Shown: piece by piece, positions 8,667 to 17,394 of the stretch
Layout of the letters: the number at the start of each line of letters is the position of its first letter
Position numbering within the stretch: the stretch's first letter is position 1
DNA from: Betaproteobacteria bacterium Ga0077532
GTDB lineage: Bacteria > Pseudomonadota > Gammaproteobacteria > Burkholderiales > Ga0077523
Direction of reading: 5' to 3'
NCBI GenBank assembly: GCA_001464895.1
Contig: LNEE01000010.1
Location: forward strand, 1 to 62,932
Length of the DNA stretch: 62,932 nt
Made by a program: the position numbers and the translations under genes
The notes under the pieces: model-generated
Seen by the model: only the letters and a program-made list of their open reading frames with translations
What the model was told of the DNA's origin: nothing
Database searches by the model: none

Positions 8667-9120
8667 GGGGATCCCAGGTGGTGATCAGTTTCTGGACCGC
8701 ACTGGCGTCCGGGGCGTCCATCAGTTGCTGACGCAATGCGCGGTCGCTGAACATCTCCGCGAGCTCGGACAGGATCTGCAGGTGGACGTCGGTGGCCTTC
8801 TCGGGGACGAGAAGGATGAAAACGAGGCTGACCGGATTGCCGTCGGGCGCTTCGAACGGAATCGGCTGACGGGTTCGCACGAACGCGCCGACGGCATCCT
8901 TCAAGCCCTTGAAGCGCCCATGCGGGACCGCGATGCCGTGACCGAGTCCGGTGGAACCCAGCTTCTCGCGGGCGAACAGGCTGTCGAAGACGCCGCTCGC
9001 AGAGAGCCCGAGCGAGTTCTCGAAGACCAGGCCGGCGTGCTCGAACACGCGCTTCTTGCTCGTCACGTCCAGATCGACGAGGACGCGGGACTCCGGCAAC
9101 AGGCGGGACACCAGGGTCAT
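8635..9120 (-). CDS. ptsN: PTS IIA-Ntr regulatory protein PtsN
   Basis: 161 residues. The phosphorylatable histidine is His67 in GIAVPHGR, matching the fructose/mannitol IIA family. It is part of the nitrogen-type phosphotransferase relay that controls, in various bacteria, potassium transport and metabolism. Its position between hpf and hprK, in the rpoN neighbourhood, is the classic one. The last 10 residues are encoded within the 5' end of hprK, a longer overlap than usual. Confidence 0.94.
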   Translation of the reverse strand: MTLVSRLLPESRVLVDLDVTSKKRVFEHAGLVFENSLGLSASGVFDSLFAREKLGSTGLGHGIAVPHGRFKGLKDAVGAFVRTRQPIPFEAPDGNPVSLVFILLVPEKATDVHLQILSELAEMFSDRALRQQLMDAPDASAVQKLITTWDPHAPAQHRAAV

Positions 9121-9141
9121 GGACGTGCGGGGCAGTGATCT

Positions 9142-9462
9142 CTAGGGGGCGAGGTGCTTCAGGCCTGGCTCGCCGTGGTGTCCGGTCTGTCGCTGCTTGT
9201 GCTCGAGGACCATCCGGTCGAGCTTGTCGGCCAGGGCGTCGATCGCTGCATACATGTCGGGTTCCTCGGCGACGCAGAAGAAATCCCGGCCTGGCACGTG
9301 CAACGTGACCTCGGCCTTCTGCGTGAGCTTCTCGACGGCGAGTGTCACCCTGGCATCGATGACGTGATCGAAATGGCGGGTCACCCGCGCGAGCTTCGTC
9401 GTGACGTACTCACGCAAGGAGTCCGTGATCTCGAGATGGCGTCCGGTGAGTTGGAGGTTCAT
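9142..9462 (-). CDS. hpf: Short-form ribosome hibernation promoting factor
   Basis: 106 residues. The opening MNLQLTGRHLEITDSLREYV and the later DMYAAIDALADKLDRM are typical of HPF/YfiA proteins. The protein binds the 30S decoding site in stationary phase. The length and the lack of a C-terminal dimerisation domain mark the short form, which normally works with RMF. It lies 7 bp after rpoN and is probably in the same transcript. Confidence 0.93.
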   Translation of the reverse strand: MNLQLTGRHLEITDSLREYVTTKLARVTRHFDHVIDARVTLAVEKLTQKAEVTLHVPGRDFFCVAEEPDMYAAIDALADKLDRMVLEHKQRQTGHHGEPGLKHLAP

Positions 9463-9469
9463 CTGTCCC

Positions 9470-10984
9470 TCAGATGGATTTGCGCAGATTGACCGGGAGG
9501 ATCTGCAGCGATTCGCGGTACTTTGCGATCGTGCGTCGGGCCACCACGATGCCTTGCTTGCCGAGGATCTCGGAGATCTGGCTGTCGGACAGCGGGTGCT
9601 TTGAGTCTTCCTCGCCCACCAGCTGTTTTATGAGCGCACGGATGGCGGTGGCCGAGCAGGCGCCGCCGGTTTCGGTGGAGACGTGGCTGCCGAAGAAGTA
9701 CTTCAACTCGAAGATGCCACGCGGCGTCAGCATGAATTTCTGCGTCGTCACGCGCGATACCGTGGACTCGTGCAGGCCGAGGATCTCGGCGATCTCGCGC
9801 AACACCAGCGGGCGCATGGCGACTTCGCCGTGCTCGAAGAAATGCCGCTGCCGGTCGACGATGCACTGCGAGACCCGCAGGATGGTGTCGAACCGCTGCT
9901 GCACGTTCTTGATCAGCCACTTCGCTTCCTGGAGCTGCCCGGAGAGCTGCTGATACGAGGAGTCCCGGTTGCGCGAGAGGATGTCCGCATACATGCGGTT
10001 GATCCGCAACTTGGGCATGGCATCCGGATTCAGCGCAGCGATCCACGCGCCCTTGATCTTGCGGACGATGACGTCGGAGACGACGTACCGCGCATCCTCC
10101 TTGGAGAAGGTCAGGCCGGGGCGGGGATTCAGACCAATGATGAGCCGCTGAACCTCCCGCAGCACATCGTCCTCGCAGCGCAGCGCCTTCTTGAGCTTCG
10201 CGTAGTCGCGGGTGGCAAGGGCGTCCAGGTGGTTCTTGACCACCGTGAGGGCCATCTGCCGGTACGGGGTGGATTCGGGCATCGCCTGCAACTGCAACTG
10301 GAGGCATTCGCCCAGAGTTCTGGCGCCCACACCGGCCGGTTCCAGTTGCTGCAGGTGACGCAGGCAGACGAGGAGTTCCTCTTCGTCGATGCCGAGCTCC
10401 TCGGGCAGCAGGGCCGCGAGTTCCGCGAGGTCCTGCTTGAGATAGCCGTCGTCGTCGAGGGAGTCCACCAGGAGTTCCGTGATCCGCTTGTCGCGGTCCG
10501 GCATGGTGGTCATGTTCAGTTGCCAGAACAGATGTTCCCGGAGCGACGGGCTCCCGGTGGGTACCTGTGGGAAATCGCCATCCTCGCCGTCGGCATTTCC
10601 CCCGCTGCCTGCGTAGGAGCCTTCGTCCACCCAGTCCGCATCGTCCATCGCTTCGCGCGCGGGCTCGTCTCCGACGTCGGGCACCTCCGGGACATCGGGC
10701 GGTGCCTCGTAGTCGTCGGCGGGTGCTTCGGTCGAGGATGTGGTGGTGGCGTCGAACTCCTGGATCTCGCCGGTGGGCTGTGCTTCCGCTGCGGCCGTTG
10801 CGGCGGCGGCGGCGCCTTCCTCGCCCTCTTCCTCCTCGCGCTCGAGCAGGGGGTTCTCCTGGAGGAAGCGTTCGAGTTCCTGATTGAGTTCGAGGGTCGA
10901 CAGTTGCAGCAGACGGATCGACTGCTGAAGCTGTGGCGTCAGCGTCAGGTGCTGGGACAGCTTTAGCTGCAGGGAGGGTTTCAT
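9470..10984 (-). CDS. rpoN: RNA polymerase sigma-54 factor RpoN
   Basis: 504 residues. The glutamine- and leucine-rich activator-interaction region (LQLKLSQHLTLTPQLQQSI) starts at residue 5, an acidic linker follows at about 50-130, then core-binding and DNA-binding regions, and the RpoN box ARRTIAKYRE near the C-terminus that reads the -24 element. Two -24/-12 promoters found ahead of pilin genes in this window (17299-17313 and 18143-18157) and a sigma-54 activator gene (36322-37791) are likely clients. It is 36 bp downstream of lptB in the same orientation. Confidence 0.97.
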   Translation of the reverse strand: MKPSLQLKLSQHLTLTPQLQQSIRLLQLSTLELNQELERFLQENPLLEREEEEGEEGAAAAATAAAEAQPTGEIQEFDATTTSSTEAPADDYEAPPDVPEVPDVGDEPAREAMDDADWVDEGSYAGSGGNADGEDGDFPQVPTGSPSLREHLFWQLNMTTMPDRDKRITELLVDSLDDDGYLKQDLAELAALLPEELGIDEEELLVCLRHLQQLEPAGVGARTLGECLQLQLQAMPESTPYRQMALTVVKNHLDALATRDYAKLKKALRCEDDVLREVQRLIIGLNPRPGLTFSKEDARYVVSDVIVRKIKGAWIAALNPDAMPKLRINRMYADILSRNRDSSYQQLSGQLQEAKWLIKNVQQRFDTILRVSQCIVDRQRHFFEHGEVAMRPLVLREIAEILGLHESTVSRVTTQKFMLTPRGIFELKYFFGSHVSTETGGACSATAIRALIKQLVGEEDSKHPLSDSQISEILGKQGIVVARRTIAKYRESLQILPVNLRKSI

Positions 10985-11020
10985 CGGATGCTGACGTGCC
11001 GGTAGCGCGAGGGTTGGAGG

Positions 11021-11785
11021 CTAGAGCCTGAAATGTTCACCGAGGTAGACCTTGCGCACCGCGTCATTGTAGACGATCTCCTCTGGGTGCCCGCAGGCGA
11101 GAACGGAGCCGTCGTTGATGATGTAGGCACGGTCGCAGATGCCAAGCGTCTCCCGTACATTGTGGTCGGTGATGAGCACCCCGATGCCGCGTTCCTTGAG
11201 GAAGCGAATGATCCGCTGGATGTCGATCACCGCGATCGGATCCACGCCGGCGAACGGTTCGTCCAGCAGGATGAAGCGCGGGTTGCTCGCCAGGGCGCGG
11301 GCAATCTCGACCCGACGGCGCTCGCCTCCGGAGAGGCTGATCGCAGGGCTGTTGCGAAGATGGCTGACGTGCAGGTCGTGCAACAACTCGTCGAGCCGGT
11401 CGTCGAGGCTCGCGCCGAGCGACTGCAACTCCAGAACGGCGAGCACGTTCTCCGCGACCGTCAGCTTGCGAAAGATCGACGGCTCCTGCGGAAGATATGA
11501 CAGCCCCAGTGACGCACGTCGATGGATCGGCATGCGAGAGACCGACTGGCCGTCCAGCAGGATCTCGCCCTTGTCCACGGGGACCAGCCCCACGATCATG
11601 TAGAAGCAGGTGGTCTTGCCGGCGCCGTTCGGTCCGAGCAGCCCCACGACCTCCCCGCTCTTCACTTCCAGGGACACATCCTTCACGACGGTGCGCGCCT
11701 TGTACCGCTTCTGGAGATGGGAGGCGCGTAGTTCGCTCACCGTGGCGGGCGGGGAGAGCGAGGCATCGGCGGCGGGCGCGTTCAC
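11021..11785 (-). CDS. lptB: LPS export ABC transporter ATPase LptB
   Basis: 254 residues. Walker A GPNGAGKT, signature LSGGERRR and Walker [13 protein letters not shown] are intact. LptB powers extraction of lipopolysaccharide from the inner membrane through LptF/LptG (not in this window). There is an N-terminal extension of about 15 residues before the usual beginning. ATG overlaps the lptA stop by 4 bases. Confidence 0.96.
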   Translation of the reverse strand: MNAPAADASLSPPATVSELRASHLQKRYKARTVVKDVSLEVKSGEVVGLLGPNGAGKTTCFYMIVGLVPVDKGEILLDGQSVSRMPIHRRASLGLSYLPQEPSIFRKLTVAENVLAVLELQSLGASLDDRLDELLHDLHVSHLRNSPAISLSGGERRRVEIARALASNPRFILLDEPFAGVDPIAVIDIQRIIRFLKERGIGVLITDHNVRETLGICDRAYIINDGSVLACGHPEEIVYNDAVRKVYLGEHFRL

Positions 11786-12414
11786 TTTGGTCTGGTTTCC
11801 AGACTGCCGGCGGGCTTGAGGCGCGTGCCGGGCGCCGGCTTCGCGTCGGGGGGGGTCTTGGATTTGGGCAGGATGACCGCACGGACCCGTCCGTCGGGAT
11901 TGGTGGGGGTGGCGGCGGACTTGCCACCGCCCAGCACCTGGAAGAACTCGGTCTTGGCGTTGTACGAGATGTAATCGCCGCGGACTTCGTCGGTGCCTTT
12001 GAGCAGGCGGGCGACGCCGAACATCTGCAGCATGTCGTTCTTGCCGTCGTACTCGAGGCGGTCCGCAAACCCTTCGATGTACTCGTCGGTGCCATCGCGC
12101 CGCTGGCGGAACTTGGCTGGTCGCCCGTAGGCGATACCGAACTGGAATCCATCCGCGTCCTGCCGAACATTCACCCGGTCTCCTTCAAGCTTCAGCGTGC
12201 CCTGTGTGAGCACCACATTGCCCTCGAAGACGGACTCCTTCTTGGCGTCGTCCACGAGCATGCGGTCTGCCTCGATGTTCATCGGTTTCTCGCGGTCCGA
12301 CTTGTCCGCGCGGGCCGTCGAAGCGCCGCAGGCGAGCAGGCCCACGAACAGGGCGACCGCAGCATGCGCGAGGCTATTTACGACCGGACGAGGGCAAACT
12401 GAGGGGCGTGGCAT
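11782..12414 (-). CDS. lptA: LPS transport periplasmic protein LptA
   Basis: 210 residues. A signal peptide ([16 protein letters not shown]) is followed by the OstA-like domain, with [16 protein letters not shown] and [15 protein letters not shown]. It forms the beta-jellyroll bridge between LptC and the outer-membrane LptD. The C-terminus is a short Lys/Pro-rich tail. It overlaps lptC by 41 bp and lptB by 4 bp. Confidence 0.93.
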   Translation of the reverse strand: MPRPSVCPRPVVNSLAHAAVALFVGLLACGASTARADKSDREKPMNIEADRMLVDDAKKESVFEGNVVLTQGTLKLEGDRVNVRQDADGFQFGIAYGRPAKFRQRRDGTDEYIEGFADRLEYDGKNDMLQMFGVARLLKGTDEVRGDYISYNAKTEFFQVLGGGKSAATPTNPDGRVRAVILPKSKTPPDAKPAPGTRLKPAGSLETRPK

Positions 12415-12970
12415 ATGTGACCTTCACTCGGGACAGGATCTCCAGGACGCGGGCGCGATTGTCGAACTTCATTCCGACACCCGTGACCCGATTCTCCCCC
12501 TGAATCATGGTGACCGGCTTGTCAGTCGTGGCGAGATCCTGATCGGGGAGCAGATGCAGGAACTCCGTGTCGAGCGACATGGCGGGCTTCCCGTCGTACG
12601 GGTCGCGGACGATGTTCACGTCGCCGACGAAGTCGACCATCTCTCCGTCGGCGGATATGAAGGCCTCCAGCGCGCGCACGTGCACCGGGGCGGTCTTCGG
12701 GTCGAAATGCACGAACCGGGGCGTTTCCACCTTCGTGCTCTTGTCATCCGGGAAATGCAGCATCCGGCTGCCCTTGATCGCGTACCGGACGGATCCGTCT
12801 GGATTCATGCGCTGGGCTGAGAAGTTGTCGATGATGAAATCCGGGTCGTGCCGGGTGCTGCCATCCCTGGGCGGTGGCGGCGCCTGGACGCGCCGGTCGA
12901 TCCACAGCGTGATGGCCGCCAGAATCGCCAGCAGGGCCACGGGGTACCACCGGAACAGGTGATCGGTCAT
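12374..12970 (-). CDS. lptC: LPS export protein LptC
   Basis: 198 residues with one N-terminal membrane anchor (YPVALLAILAAITLWI) and a periplasmic domain matching LptC/YrbK (DFIIDNFSAQRMNPDGSVRY). It passes LPS from LptBFG to LptA. The ATG at 12970 overlaps the kdsC stop by 4 bases. Longer upstream frames run through kdsC in another frame and are not real. Confidence 0.92.
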   Translation of the reverse strand: MTDHLFRWYPVALLAILAAITLWIDRRVQAPPPPRDGSTRHDPDFIIDNFSAQRMNPDGSVRYAIKGSRMLHFPDDKSTKVETPRFVHFDPKTAPVHVRALEAFISADGEMVDFVGDVNIVRDPYDGKPAMSLDTEFLHLLPDQDLATTDKPVTMIQGENRVTGVGMKFDNRARVLEILSRVKVTYATPLSLPSSGRK

Positions 12971-13494
12971 GCGAGATAGGCCTGCAGCCGTGCGTCGAGC
13001 GTGCCCTGGGCGCGCATGATGAGTTCGCACGCCTCGCGTACGGCGCCACGCCCGCCATCCGCTGACGTCACGTGATGGGCATGCTCCCTGGCGAGGACGT
13101 GTCCGCCCGGGACGGAGAATGCGAGGCCGCACCGGCGAAGCACCGGGATGTCGACCAAATCGTCGCCCATATAGCTCGCGGCCTCGGGCGTCAGGCCGGT
13201 GGCTTCCAGGATCTCTGCGAAGCCCGTGCGCTTGTCGTCGACGCCCTGCCACAGAAGCTGGATGCCGAGGTTCGCAGCCCTGAGTTCGACACAGCGTGAC
13301 CGCCGGCCGGTCAGGATTGCGACGCGCACCCCGGAGTCGGACAGCATCTTGAGGCCGAGCCCGTCGAGGACGCTGAATCCCTTGGTCTCGTTGCCCTGGT
13401 CGTCGAGGAAGAGCGTGCCGTCGGTCATCACGCCATCGACGTCGAAGATGGCGATGCGGATACCTCGGGCTCGCGCTTCGATGTCGCTCGTCAT
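12967..13494 (-). CDS. kdsC: KDO-8-phosphate phosphatase KdsC
   Basis: 175 residues, HAD superfamily without a cap domain. The nucleophile motif is FDVDGVMTDG near residue 17; later motifs include ILTGRRS and MGDDLVDIPVL. It removes phosphate from KDO-8-phosphate to give KDO for the LPS inner core. It sits 3 bp after kdsD, giving the usual kdsD-kdsC-lptC order. Confidence 0.95.
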   Translation of the reverse strand: MTSDIEARARGIRIAIFDVDGVMTDGTLFLDDQGNETKGFSVLDGLGLKMLSDSGVRVAILTGRRSRCVELRAANLGIQLLWQGVDDKRTGFAEILEATGLTPEAASYMGDDLVDIPVLRRCGLAFSVPGGHVLAREHAHHVTSADGGRGAVREACELIMRAQGTLDARLQAYLA

Positions 13495-13497
13495 GGC

Positions 13498-14490
13498 CTA
13501 GACCACCTTCGCGCTGAAGAGATCGTGCATGTTCAGAGCGCCGACGAGGAGGCCGGCATCGTCGACGACCAGCAGCCCGTTGATCCGATGGCGCTCCATC
13601 TCCTCCACGGCCTCCACCGCGAGTCGCTGTGGTCCGATGCATCGCGGGCGCAGGGTCATCACGCTGTCCACCAGCGCCGTCGAGAGGTCCACTTTCCGGG
13701 CGAGTGCCCGGCGGAGATCGCCGTCGGTGAACAGCCCCGCCACCTGGCCGTCGGGATGGACCACCGCCGTCATGCCGAGCCCCTTGCCGGTGATCTCGAA
13801 GAGCGCTTCGGAGACGGCCGCACCCGTAGGAATGCGGGGGACGGCGTCGCCTGCGCGCATGACATCGCGCACGTGCGTGAGGAGTCGCCGCCCGAGGCTG
13901 CCACCCGGATGGGACCTCGCGAAGTCGTCGGCGCCGAAGCCGCGTGCCTCGAGCGCCGCGACCGCGAGAGCATCACCCAGCGCGAGAGCCGCCGTGGTGC
14001 TGGCGGTCGGCGCGAGGCCGAGCGGGCAGGCTTCCTCGTCCACGCGCGCATCGAGGTGCACATCCGATTCCCGCGCGAGGGAGGATGCAGGGTTGCCGGT
14101 CATGGCGATGAGCTTTGCGCCACGACGCCGGACCAGGGGAACGATGGTGAGCAGTTCTGCGCTCTCGCCCGAGTTGGAGAGCGCGATCATGACGTCGCCC
14201 GCGGCGATCATGCCGAGGTCGCCGTGGCTCGCCTCGGCCGGGTGGACGAAGAACGCCGGCGTTCCCGTGCTGGCGAGGGTGGAGGCGATCTTGCGCGCGA
14301 CGTGGCCCGACTTCCCCATGCCGCTCACGACGATGCGACCGCTGCACGCGAGGATGATCGCGAGTGCATTCGCAAAGGTTTCGTCGAGGCGGGATGCGAG
14401 GGCGGCGACCGCCCGCGATTCGATGTCGAGCACGCGTTTTCCGAGCGCGATTGCCTCGTCTGCGTTGAGCTTTCCGAGTGGCGCGTGCAT
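13498..14490 (-). CDS. kdsD: Arabinose-5-phosphate isomerase KdsD
   Basis: 330 residues. A SIS sugar-isomerase domain (SGMGKSGHVARKIASTLASTG, then SNSGESAEL) is followed by two CBS domains from about residue 210 to the end. It converts ribulose-5-phosphate to arabinose-5-phosphate, the first step of KDO synthesis. The start is ATG 14490; the frame remains open upstream but runs antisense through the antiporter gene with no protein-like character. Confidence 0.95.
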   Translation of the reverse strand: MHAPLGKLNADEAIALGKRVLDIESRAVAALASRLDETFANALAIILACSGRIVVSGMGKSGHVARKIASTLASTGTPAFFVHPAEASHGDLGMIAAGDVMIALSNSGESAELLTIVPLVRRRGAKLIAMTGNPASSLARESDVHLDARVDEEACPLGLAPTASTTAALALGDALAVAALEARGFGADDFARSHPGGSLGRRLLTHVRDVMRAGDAVPRIPTGAAVSEALFEITGKGLGMTAVVHPDGQVAGLFTDGDLRRALARKVDLSTALVDSVMTLRPRCIGPQRLAVEAVEEMERHRINGLLVVDDAGLLVGALNMHDLFSAKVV

Positions 14491-14559
14491 GGCACGAGTA
14501 TAGCCCACGGACTCGCGATGACATGGCCTTGCGCGGCTGCGTGATAGATTCGGGCGGCA

Positions 14560-16563
14560 ATGACTGCCCCTCTCGATATCGCTCTCGTACTGCTCGCCAC
14601 CGCGGTTCTGGTGGTGGTCGCTTGCCGACTGATGAAACTGCCGCCCCTCGTGGGTTACCTGGTGGTGGGTCTTGCGATCGGACCGCATGCGTTGGGCTGG
14701 TTGCCGGACGACGAAGGGACGCGGCATCTCGCCGAGTTCGGCATCGTGTTCCTGATGTTCTCGATCGGCCTGGAGTTCAGTCTCTCCAAGCTGGTCGCGA
14801 TGCGTCACCTCGTGTTCGGGCTCGGCGGGCTGCAGGTTCTGATCGCACTTGCGGCAGGCGTCGGTATCAGCGTGGCCGTCGGGATCGGCTGGAAAGCCGG
14901 GATCGTGCTCGGTGGCGCGGTGGCGATGAGTTCCACGGCTATCCTCGGCAAGATGCTCGCCGAGCGACTGGAACTGGGGTCCCTGCATGGCCGCCAGATC
15001 ATGGGGGTGCTGCTCTTCCAGGATCTTGCGGTCGTGCCGCTGCTGATCGTGCTGCCCACGTTCGCGGCGGCGTCGGCCAATCTCGGGGCAGATCTCGGGC
15101 TTGCCTTCCTGAAGGCGGCGGTGGTTCTCGTGCTCCTGCTGGGCGTGGGCCAGCGCCTCGTGCGGCCCTGGTTCCACTTGGTGGCCGCCCAGAAGTCCGC
15201 CGAACTGTTCGTTCTCAACGTACTTCTCTTCACGCTCCTGCTCGCGTGGCTCACCGAGACCGCCGGGCTGTCGCTCGCACTCGGGGCATTCCTTGCGGGG
15301 ATGCTGATCTCCGAGACCGAGTACCGCTTGCAGGTGGAAGACGACATCAAGCCGTTCCGGGATGTGCTCCTCGGGCTCTTCTTCATCACCGTCGGTGCGC
15401 TGCTGGATGTGCGTCTCGTCGTGCAGCATTGGGTCGTGGTGAGCATCCTGGTCGTCGCTTTCCTAGTGTTGAAGGCGGTGGTCGCCGCAGGCCTGTCGCG
15501 GCTGTTCGGCGCCGACGCCGGCGTCTCAGTGCGCGTGGGGCTCGCACTGGCCGGTGCCGGGGAGTTCGGCTTCGTCCTCGTGGCCCGAAGCCGCGAACTG
15601 GACATCGTTCCGGCGGCAACGCTCCAGGTGGTGCTGGCGGCGCTCCTCATCTCGATGCTCGCCTCGCCCTTCATCGTCCAGGCGACCGATGGTCTCGTCC
15701 GGCGATGGGTCCGTTCCGAGTGGATGCGGCGGGCGATGGCGCTGCACGAGATCGCGGTGCGGACCATGGGTACCGAGGGCCACGTCATCATCTGCGGCTA
15801 TGGCCGCAGCGGCCAGAATCTCGCGCGCCTGCTCGAACAGGAGGCTCTCCAGTTCATCGCCCTGGACCTCGATCCGCAGCGCGTGCGGGAGGCCGCGATC
15901 GCCGGGGAATCGGTTGTGTTCGGCGACGCTGCCCGGAAGGAGGTGCTCCTGGCGGCTGGCCTCACGCGGGCGGCGGCGCTGGTGATCTCCTACGCCGACA
16001 CGACTTCGGCCCTGCGGATCCTGGCCCACGCCCGCGAGGTGCGGCCCGATCTGCCGGTGGTCGTGCGGACCGTCGACGACGCGGACATCGAACGCCTGCA
16101 AGCGGCGGGCGCAGCGGAGGTCGTGGCGGAGATCATGGAAGGCAGCCTGATGCTCGCCTCGCACGCCCTCATGCTGCTCGGGGTGCCACTGCATCGGGTG
16201 CTCCGGCGCATCCGCGGGGCGCGAGAGCGGCGGTACAGCCTCTTCCGCGGCTTCTTTCCCGGTGTCACGGATGAAGGGGAGGAGGTCGGCGAACCCATCC
16301 GTCTGCATTCCGTGCTGCTCCCGCCCGGGGCTGGTGCGGTGGGGCGGACGCTTGCCGAATTGAGGCTTAACGCGATTCCGGTCGATGTCACGGCCATCCG
16401 ACGGCGGAACATCCGCAGCCTGGATCCGACCCCCGATGCCTCACTTTCCGAAGGGGATGTGGTCGTCCTGCGCGGGCGCGAGTCCGAACTTGCGGCGGCC
16501 GAGATGGTGCTGCTTCAGGGGGTGTCCTCGGGGCGGCCGCGGTCGGCGCCCGAGCCGGCCTGA
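14560..16563 (+). CDS. KefB/KefC-type monovalent cation:proton antiporter (CPA2)
   Basis: 667 residues. About a dozen membrane helices (residues 1-385) contain the CPA2 ion path, including MSSTAILGKML and LALAGAGEFGFVLV. A cytoplasmic RCK N-terminal NAD-binding domain follows (HVIICGYGRSGQNLARLLEQ, about 410-525) and a TrkA-C domain near the end (about 570-655). Likely function: potassium efflux or exchange gated by nucleotide. It is divergent from kdsD across 69 bp, a common neighbour pair in this class. Confidence 0.92.
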   Translation: MTAPLDIALVLLATAVLVVVACRLMKLPPLVGYLVVGLAIGPHALGWLPDDEGTRHLAEFGIVFLMFSIGLEFSLSKLVAMRHLVFGLGGLQVLIALAAGVGISVAVGIGWKAGIVLGGAVAMSSTAILGKMLAERLELGSLHGRQIMGVLLFQDLAVVPLLIVLPTFAAASANLGADLGLAFLKAAVVLVLLLGVGQRLVRPWFHLVAAQKSAELFVLNVLLFTLLLAWLTETAGLSLALGAFLAGMLISETEYRLQVEDDIKPFRDVLLGLFFITVGALLDVRLVVQHWVVVSILVVAFLVLKAVVAAGLSRLFGADAGVSVRVGLALAGAGEFGFVLVARSRELDIVPAATLQVVLAALLISMLASPFIVQATDGLVRRWVRSEWMRRAMALHEIAVRTMGTEGHVIICGYGRSGQNLARLLEQEALQFIALDLDPQRVREAAIAGESVVFGDAARKEVLLAAGLTRAAALVISYADTTSALRILAHAREVRPDLPVVVRTVDDADIERLQAAGAAEVVAEIMEGSLMLASHALMLLGVPLHRVLRRIRGARERRYSLFRGFFPGVTDEGEEVGEPIRLHSVLLPPGAGAVGRTLAELRLNAIPVDVTAIRRRNIRSLDPTPDASLSEGDVVVLRGRESELAAAEMVLLQGVSSGRPRSAPEPA

Positions 16564-16579
16564 GGGCGTCCTTCCGGGG

Positions 16580-17263
16580 CTACTGGATCAGCCAGGTGAT
16601 GGCGCAGTTCGGTTCCGACTGTCCCGACACGTTCCAGCGAGTTCCGCCCTCCGTGAGGCAGCGCGCCTCGTTCGGGGCCTCTCCCGCGGTGCCGATCGAC
16701 GAGAAGCGGAGCGAGCCGGAATCCGGCAGGCCATCGTCCAGTTTCCGGTCGACCTCGGCGAGCGTCGCGGCAGGGACCAGATTGCCGAGGTGCAGATTGA
16801 GGCGGATGGGGGCGCGTCCGGCGTACCGATCGTTGGTGGCGAGGCGCGGGGTTGCGCCGAACGGGGTCACCGGTGCGGCGTCCGGACCTTCGGCGCCACT
16901 GCCGTACCGATAGCTTCCTGCCAGGAAGCCCGCGCGCGAAAGGTGCTCCCACGCCGCAACGGATTCGACCACGCCACCGGCAAACGCCACGCGTCCGTCG
17001 CCGTTGCCATTCACGGTTGTGCCAGGAATGTCGGTGGTTGCCCTCGGGGCGTCGCCGGGGAGGGTCCGGTAACGGTCGACGAAACCATGGTGGGCGATGC
17101 GGAGCGCCTCTGCCTGCTGCATCAGTCCCCGGCCGCGCGCCGTGTGGCGTAGTTCGGTCGCAGCCAGGACGGCGCTGCCGAGGAGGCCAGCAATCACGAG
17201 AGTGACCGCTAACTCAACCAGGTTGAAACCTCTCTGAACTGCCTTCGTTCCCGCTGCCCGCAC
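16580..17263 (-). CDS. Type IV prepilin-like protein (paralogue of the next pilin)
   Basis: 227 residues from GTG 17263. The leader is 12 residues ending in Gly, followed by FNLVELAVTLVIAGLLGSA, a class III prepilin cleavage site with Glu at +5. The frame is open to a TTG at 17314, but that codon sits in a -24/-12 promoter (17299-17313), so the GTG start fits better. The globular part shares DRYRTLPGDAP, a GNGDG motif and WEHLSRAGFL with the gene at 17395-18090, showing the two are paralogues. Predicted pilus subunit, cleaved by a PilD-type peptidase not seen in the window. Confidence 0.82.
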   Translation of the reverse strand: MRAAGTKAVQRGFNLVELAVTLVIAGLLGSAVLAATELRHTARGRGLMQQAEALRIAHHGFVDRYRTLPGDAPRATTDIPGTTVNGNGDGRVAFAGGVVESVAAWEHLSRAGFLAGSYRYGSGAEGPDAAPVTPFGATPRLATNDRYAGRAPIRLNLHLGNLVPAATLAEVDRKLDDGLPDSGSLRFSSIGTAGEAPNEARCLTEGGTRWNVSGQSEPNCAITWLIQ

Positions 17264-17298
17264 GCCCGATTCCGATGATTCGCTCGAGAGCGTGCTCA

Positions 17299-17313
17299 GC
17301 AGGCAATGTGCCA
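17299..17313 (-). promoter_or_regulatory. Sigma-54 (-24/-12) promoter of the second pilin gene
   Basis: On the minus strand the sequence reads TGGCACATTGCCTGC. The GG and GC are separated by the required 10 bases, with full match to the -24 half TGGCAC and TGC at -12. Transcription should start near 17288, 25 bases before GTG 17263. It lies downstream of the terminator at 17345-17370, so the gene needs its own promoter. Confidence 0.6.
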
Positions 17314-17344
17314 AAACGATAGATTTTCGAGTGTGGCGGTGCCA

Positions 17345-17370
17345 AGAAAAACGGAGGCCGAAGCCTCCGT
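17345..17370 (-). terminator. Intrinsic terminator after the first pilin gene
   Basis: Minus strand: an 8-bp perfect stem ACGGAGGC/GCCTCCGT around a TTCG tetraloop, followed by a T-rich run (TTTTCTT). It lies 25 bp beyond the stop of the pilin at 17395-18090 and would end a highly expressed monocistronic pilin message. Confidence 0.88.
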
Positions 17371-17394
17371 CGGGTCAGTCGATTTGCCACCTGA

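Noticed and set aside
13498..15429. Extension of kdsD to 643 codons
   Set aside because: The extra N-terminal part runs antisense through the antiporter gene, is rich in Glu/Gln/His, and has no homology; ATG 14490 gives the normal KdsD length.
14478..16274. A 598-codon frame on the plus strand
   Set aside because: It overlaps the antiporter in another frame, with Arg/Gly-rich composition and no domains.
17320..17340. A second TGGCAC-like match (TGGCACCGCCACACT) near the terminator
   Set aside because: The -12 GC is missing; the correctly spaced site is at 17299-17313.
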